Assembly: GCA_002426825.1 (NCBI GenBank)
Contig: DINK01000024.1
Location: forward strand, 35,150-46,022
Origin: Holosporaceae bacterium UBA5542
Lineage (GTDB): Bacteria; Pseudomonadota; Alphaproteobacteria; UBA7879; UBA5542
Length of the DNA: 10,873 bases
Direction: 5' to 3'
In this document: one piece after another, positions 7,398 to 10,873 of the stretch
Numbering within the stretch: the first letter of the stretch is position 1
Layout of the letters: the number at the start of each line of letters is the position of its first letter
Made by a program: the position numbers and the translations under genes
The notes under the pieces: model-generated
Told to the model about the DNA's origin: nothing
The model's input: only the letters and a program-made list of their open reading frames with translations
Database searches by the model: none

Positions 7398-8324
7398 TTA
7401 ATTCGTCTCTTTCAAATGCGTAAAGGTTTCTTCAATGCCATACTCTTTGTAGTAAGAAATAGTTTTGTCTACACCTTCTTCCAAAGGCGTTTCAACCTTC
7501 CACCCAAACTCGTTCACAGTACGAGATGGGTCAAGCAAAATAGAGTACACATCGTCTGGTTGGCGCTCACGCACTTCAACATTAATTTCCATACCCAAAG
7601 CTTTCGTTGTTGCATCAAATAATTCCTTAATGGAATAGTCAGATCCAGAAGAAATGTGGTACGTTCCTTTGCCCTTTCCATCAACCGCGTGCATAATACA
7701 TTCGATCATGTCATTAATGTAAACAAAGTCACGACGCGTATCCATCACGAAGCATTTTTGGTTGCTTGTAAGGCGCTTGTAAAAGGTTGGCAAAGGGCCA
7801 CTGATATTGCGCGGACCATAGGCATTTGCCAAACGGAAGGTCACATAGTCTAGTCCTGAAAGATGCACATAGTCTTCGCCCGCTGTTTTACTGATTGCGT
7901 AGCTAGATCCACGGGGTAAAATTGGATGATCAAGAGTGATCGGCTGTTCCAAAGGCTTTAAGCCATAGCATAGGGCCGTTTGGAAATAAATCATACGCTT
8001 AACGCCTGCTTTTTCCATCGCTTGGCAAACAATGGCGGTACCCATAGTATTTGTTTTTGAATCTTCAACCCAATTGTTCGGATCTTTATAAGAAGCTGCC
8101 GCATGAACAACAATGTCAGGCTTAAACTCTGACATAAGTTTGTGCATAAGAGGTTCATTTGTGATGCTATCTTCTACAACTTCTAAATTATCATGGGGTT
8201 TTAAGTTATCACGACGTCCCGTTGAAAAGTTATCAATAACAAGAACCTGGTCTCCTCGGGCTAATAATCTATCTGCCAAGTGAGATCCAATAAACCCTGA
8301 TCCGCCGGTAATAAAAACTTTCAT
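7398..8324 (-). CDS. NAD-dependent nucleotide-sugar epimerase (extended SDR)
   Basis: A 308-residue extended SDR of the UDP-sugar epimerase type. Landmarks: ITGGSGFIGSHLADRLL (5-21), DNFSTG (31-36) with Asp31 for NAD, the active-site Thr in FQTALCYG (114-121), Tyr142-x3-Lys146 in SSYAISKTAGED, NAYGPRN (167-173) and TRRDFVYINDM (196-206). The first three resemble GalE-like 4-epimerases, where Thr or Ser, Tyr and Lys carry out hydride transfer at C4. It likely interconverts two UDP-HexNAc or UDP-uronic-acid epimers, but the exact substrate is not readable. It lies 18 bases after the amidotransferase gene with a strong ribosome site, and is followed by another SDR gene. From memory, an AsnB-like gene next to two or three SDR genes also occurs in Bordetella O-antigen (wbm) loci; I have not aligned them. 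Confidence 0.9.
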   Translation of the reverse strand: MKVFITGGSGFIGSHLADRLLARGDQVLVIDNFSTGRRDNLKPHDNLEVVEDSITNEPLMHKLMSEFKPDIVVHAAASYKDPNNWVEDSKTNTMGTAIVCQAMEKAGVKRMIYFQTALCYGLKPLEQPITLDHPILPRGSSYAISKTAGEDYVHLSGLDYVTFRLANAYGPRNISGPLPTFYKRLTSNQKCFVMDTRRDFVYINDMIECIMHAVDGKGKGTYHISSGSDYSIKELFDATTKALGMEINVEVRERQPDDVYSILLDPSRTVNEFGWKVETPLEEGVDKTISYYKEYGIEETFTHLKETN

Positions 8325-8329
8325 TTTTT

Positions 8330-8335
8330 CTCCTC
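8330..8335 (-). promoter_or_regulatory. Strong ribosome binding site of the first SDR gene
   Basis: GAGGAG on the minus strand, five bases before ATG 8324. It is the best Shine-Dalgarno match in this operon; most other junctions have weak sites or stop-start overlaps. This may set a higher translation rate for this epimerase. Confidence 0.7.
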
Positions 8336-8342
8336 AATATAA

Positions 8343-10235
8343 CTACGATGAAACAAGTTTTTTATACTCTGTTTCGTTGTCATGGAACATACGATGCCAC
8401 AACTCTAATGATAATAACCCCCATACCTTCCGTGAAAACTGCGAAGAGTTATCTAAATTCTCTATCACCTTCAGTGGATCATAAAATCCACGCGTTTTAG
8501 CAGCCTGGGATGAGAATACATCATACACAAATTCTTTCAAAGGTCCAGCAAACCATTCTTTTAATGGCACAGGAAATCCCATTTTGTCTCTTCTATTTAA
8601 AATTTTGTCAGGGATTTCATTTCTAAACACATCCTTTAGAAGGGCTTTCATGCGCCCCCCCGGGAACTTAATATTTGCTGGTATTGTCGCTGCAAATTCA
8701 ATCAAAGGGTGGTCTAAGAACGGAACGCGCGATTCAACACCATGTGCCATGCTCATCCGGTCTTCGACGTGTAGCAAGGCTGGCAAAAGACATTTGAAAT
8801 CAAAATGCGTCATTTTATCAAAATAGGCCTCTTTCTTAACGCGCTCGCCGTCATTGAAAATGCCTTTAAATCTTTGCATCACAGACTCTTTGTCAAACAA
8901 GCCCCAATCAATTTCGTTTTTCGTATCAGAGGATCGGTCAATCAGCCTGAAATAGCGTTCATCAATAGGCCCAAACAGCCCCTCTTTCCAAAATTGACGA
9001 ATCAATGGCTTGTATTCTTGAAGCAGTGTTAAGTTTGGAATAATGGATTCAGGTGTCACAATAAAGTTACCATTTTTATATGTGCCCTCAATTGCAGCAC
9101 GAATACTTTGCTCAAAATACGCAATCACATATCGTGCATAGCCTCCGAAAATTTCATCGCCCCCTTGCCCACCAAGCACAACTTTCACGTGCTGCCCTGC
9201 AAGTTTTGAAACCATATACTGGGGAAAAGACCCTGGCCCAGCCACAGGAGTATCAAGGTGATATATTACTTTCTCAATATTATCTGAAAAGTCTTGTGAT
9301 GTAATATCTGCCACATAAAGCGGTTTCCCTGTTTTCTGCACTGCTTCCTGTGAGTATGCGCTTTCATCATAACCAGGGTATTCCATAAAACGGCCATGGA
9401 ATGCACCATAAAAATCTTTGTTTTTTTTGTGGGCCAATACAGTCATCAATGAAGAATCAATACCGCCACTTAAGTAACTACCCACCGGCACATCACTCAC
9501 CAAATGATAGTTCACAGAATCATGAAGCAAATGTTCCAGTTTATCTGTAAAGTACGATGCCGGGCTGGTATGGTCTATATCATAATTCACATCCCAATAC
9601 TTTTTGATCTGCACCATACCACTTTCAAACAAAAGAAAGTGGCCAGGCATCAAAGTATGAATGCCCTCAAACAGGGTTTGTTCTCCAATCGTATACTGCA
9701 TGGTTAAATACTCAGGCAATATTTCTTGATTAGTACGAATCGATTCTACATAAGGTAACAATGCTTTCATTTCAGAAGCAAAAACAAAACCTTGATTCCC
9801 TTTTGTGAAATAAAATGGCTTGATACCAAAGCGATCACGCCCGCAAAACAAACGGTTCTTAGATGGATCCCATAAGGCAAAGGCGAACATACCTCTTAAG
9901 TAGTCAAGGCATTCAATGCCGTACTTTTCATAAAGCCCCAGAATCACCTCTGTATCCGAAGCTGTTTTAAATGCATAATCTGAAAGATGATTTGTACGGA
10001 TATCTTGGTGATTGTAAATTTCACCATTAAAAATAAGCACAGCCCCACTTGGCCCCACCATGGGCTGATTGGCGCATGCACGCACATCAATAATACTCAA
10101 GCGGCTATGGGCAAAATAAACCTTCTTATCTGAGGACCACCATTCCCCAAAAGCATCTGGTCCTCGATGCTCTAATAAATTCTTTCGAGGTTTTCTAGCC
10201 TGGTGAGAGCTTACAATTCCAAATATACCGCACAT
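8343..10235 (-). CDS. AsnB-type glutamine-dependent amidotransferase (asparagine synthase family)
   Basis: A 630-residue, full-length two-domain enzyme. The N-terminal class II glutamine amidotransferase domain (1 to ~200) has the nucleophile Cys2 in MCGIFGIV, HRGPDA (23-28), HSRLSIID (43-50), FNGEIYN (69-75) and SDTEVILG (93-100). The C-terminal synthetase domain has the ATP pyrophosphatase loop SGGIDSS (256-262), GGQGGDEIFGGY, and the conserved GVESRVPFLDHPL near the end. All catalytic elements are present. Glutamine ammonia is passed to an AMP-activated carboxylate. Classical members make asparagine. In polysaccharide loci, members such as WbpS/WbmE are proposed to amidate uronic acids or attached amino acids, and this one is likely of that type from its neighbours. 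It starts 16 bases after the nucleotidyltransferase stop, with AGAAAG upstream of the ATG. Confidence 0.9.
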   Translation of the reverse strand: MCGIFGIVSSHQARKPRKNLLEHRGPDAFGEWWSSDKKVYFAHSRLSIIDVRACANQPMVGPSGAVLIFNGEIYNHQDIRTNHLSDYAFKTASDTEVILGLYEKYGIECLDYLRGMFAFALWDPSKNRLFCGRDRFGIKPFYFTKGNQGFVFASEMKALLPYVESIRTNQEILPEYLTMQYTIGEQTLFEGIHTLMPGHFLLFESGMVQIKKYWDVNYDIDHTSPASYFTDKLEHLLHDSVNYHLVSDVPVGSYLSGGIDSSLMTVLAHKKNKDFYGAFHGRFMEYPGYDESAYSQEAVQKTGKPLYVADITSQDFSDNIEKVIYHLDTPVAGPGSFPQYMVSKLAGQHVKVVLGGQGGDEIFGGYARYVIAYFEQSIRAAIEGTYKNGNFIVTPESIIPNLTLLQEYKPLIRQFWKEGLFGPIDERYFRLIDRSSDTKNEIDWGLFDKESVMQRFKGIFNDGERVKKEAYFDKMTHFDFKCLLPALLHVEDRMSMAHGVESRVPFLDHPLIEFAATIPANIKFPGGRMKALLKDVFRNEIPDKILNRRDKMGFPVPLKEWFAGPLKEFVYDVFSSQAAKTRGFYDPLKVIENLDNSSQFSRKVWGLLSLELWHRMFHDNETEYKKLVSS

Positions 10236-10251
10236 TGAAAACTTTCTAAAA

Positions 10252-10873
10252 CTACTCTTTAAAATTTTTTAAAACAAAATCCAGATCGTTCTGCGTATCA
10301 ATCTCAAAAATGTCTATCTTATAACCTTTAATAGGCAAATGATCCAAAAATGACTTATATACAAAACCTGGCACATCTTTAAAAAAATAGTTTTTCTCAA
10401 GAAAGGAAAGACCAGACCACTCATAGTCATGGCGATTCTCTGTTTCAAACTTGATACAATAATCATTTTGATCAAGTTCCACAAAAACGGCTTCTTCCGT
10501 TTGTGTTTTTGTAACACACACCAAATTTTCCTGAAAGGTGCACGCAGCTTCATAAAATCCCTTAAAACAACTTTGACGCATCAAAATATCACCATCCATT
10601 AATATGAATGGGGCGTTTATAAACTCAGTTGCAAGACTGGCACTGTAGGAATTTGTTGTATCTTTATAGCGTGGGTTTCTGACAAAAATCACATCAGGCC
10701 TTACTTTTTTTGCCACCTCCATAACTTCTTTTTCTTTGAACCCAACGACAATATATACATTCGGAATTTCACTAAGCAGGTTTAGCTGATATTCGATCAG
10801 TTTTTTACCATGAATCTCCACCAGACACTTTGGAAGATCTAACCCTAAACGAGATCCAAGACCGGCAGCTAAG
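10252..10873 (-). CDS. NTP transferase domain protein, LicC/sugar nucleotidyltransferase type (5' end outside the window)
   Basis: The frame stays open to the window edge. A GTG at 10821 could be taken as a start, but the upstream codons read LAAGLGSRLGLDLPKCLVEI, the N-terminal nucleotide-binding signature (G-x-G-x-R-L ... P-K) of this family. The true start therefore lies a few codons beyond 10873. The 206 visible residues include NPRYKDTTNSYSASL and LMDGDILM, whose Asp should bind Mg2+, and end with EIDTQNDLDFVLKNF. Enzymes of this type couple CTP, UTP or GTP to a phosphorylated sugar or alcohol. The NP-x-Y...TNS...SL pattern resembles phosphocholine-type cytidylyltransferases (LicC), so the product may be a CDP-activated side group rather than a sugar. 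The TAG stop is 16 bases before the amidotransferase ATG. Family call strong, substrate open. Confidence 0.85.
   Translation of the reverse strand, partial: LAAGLGSRLGLDLPKCLVEIHGKKLIEYQLNLLSEIPNVYIVVGFKEKEVMEVAKKVRPDVIFVRNPRYKDTTNSYSASLATEFINAPFILMDGDILMRQSCFKGFYEAACTFQENLVCVTKTQTEEAVFVELDQNDYCIKFETENRHDYEWSGLSFLEKNYFFKDVPGFVYKSFLDHLPIKGYKIDIFEIDTQNDLDFVLKNFKE

Noticed and set aside
1..10873. CRISPR arrays, insertion sequences, transposases or phage genes
   Set aside because: No regularly spaced repeats, terminal inverted repeats or such proteins are visible in any frame.

Overview
This window is AT-rich bacterial DNA with tightly packed genes. The 3' end of a proteobacterial-type tRNA with an encoded CCA points to a Gram-negative, probably proteobacterial, genome. 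I cannot place the genus; an AT-rich, possibly host-associated alphaproteobacterium is a guess only.

Layout. Positions 1-22 (+) hold the last 22 bases of a tRNA, most likely tRNA-Ser, cut by the window edge. After a short AT-rich spacer, 158-1351 (+) encodes a SpoU/TrmH-type RNA 2'-O-methyltransferase whose last ~140 residues look like a MarR-type winged-helix domain. A convergent 145-base gap (1352-1496) follows. All the rest, 10873 down to 1497, is one long minus-strand polysaccharide gene cluster that reads like a single operon. Gaps are mostly under 40 bases, two junctions are ATGA overlaps, and the 5' end lies outside the window.

Order of transcription: a LicC/sugar-type nucleotidyltransferase (cut by the window edge), an AsnB-type glutamine-dependent amidotransferase, two adjacent extended-SDR nucleotide-sugar epimerase/dehydratases, a membrane acyltransferase of family 3, a small unrecognised reading frame, a WecB/WbpI-type UDP-sugar 2-epimerase, a CgeB-like GT-B glycosyltransferase, and a GT4 glycosyltransferase.

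How they could work together: the cluster makes and modifies nucleotide-activated sugars (2-epimerase, two SDRs, nucleotidyltransferase), amidates one sugar or substituent (AsnB-like), acylates it (acyltransferase 3) and assembles the glycan (two glycosyltransferases). This is the usual content of an O-antigen, capsule or exopolysaccharide locus. No flippase, polymerase or initiating transferase is present, so those must lie upstream or elsewhere.

The two items most worth a second look are the methyltransferase-MarR fusion and the small reading frame at 4895-5167, which overlaps the start of the 2-epimerase gene and has no ordinary start codon in its 5' part.
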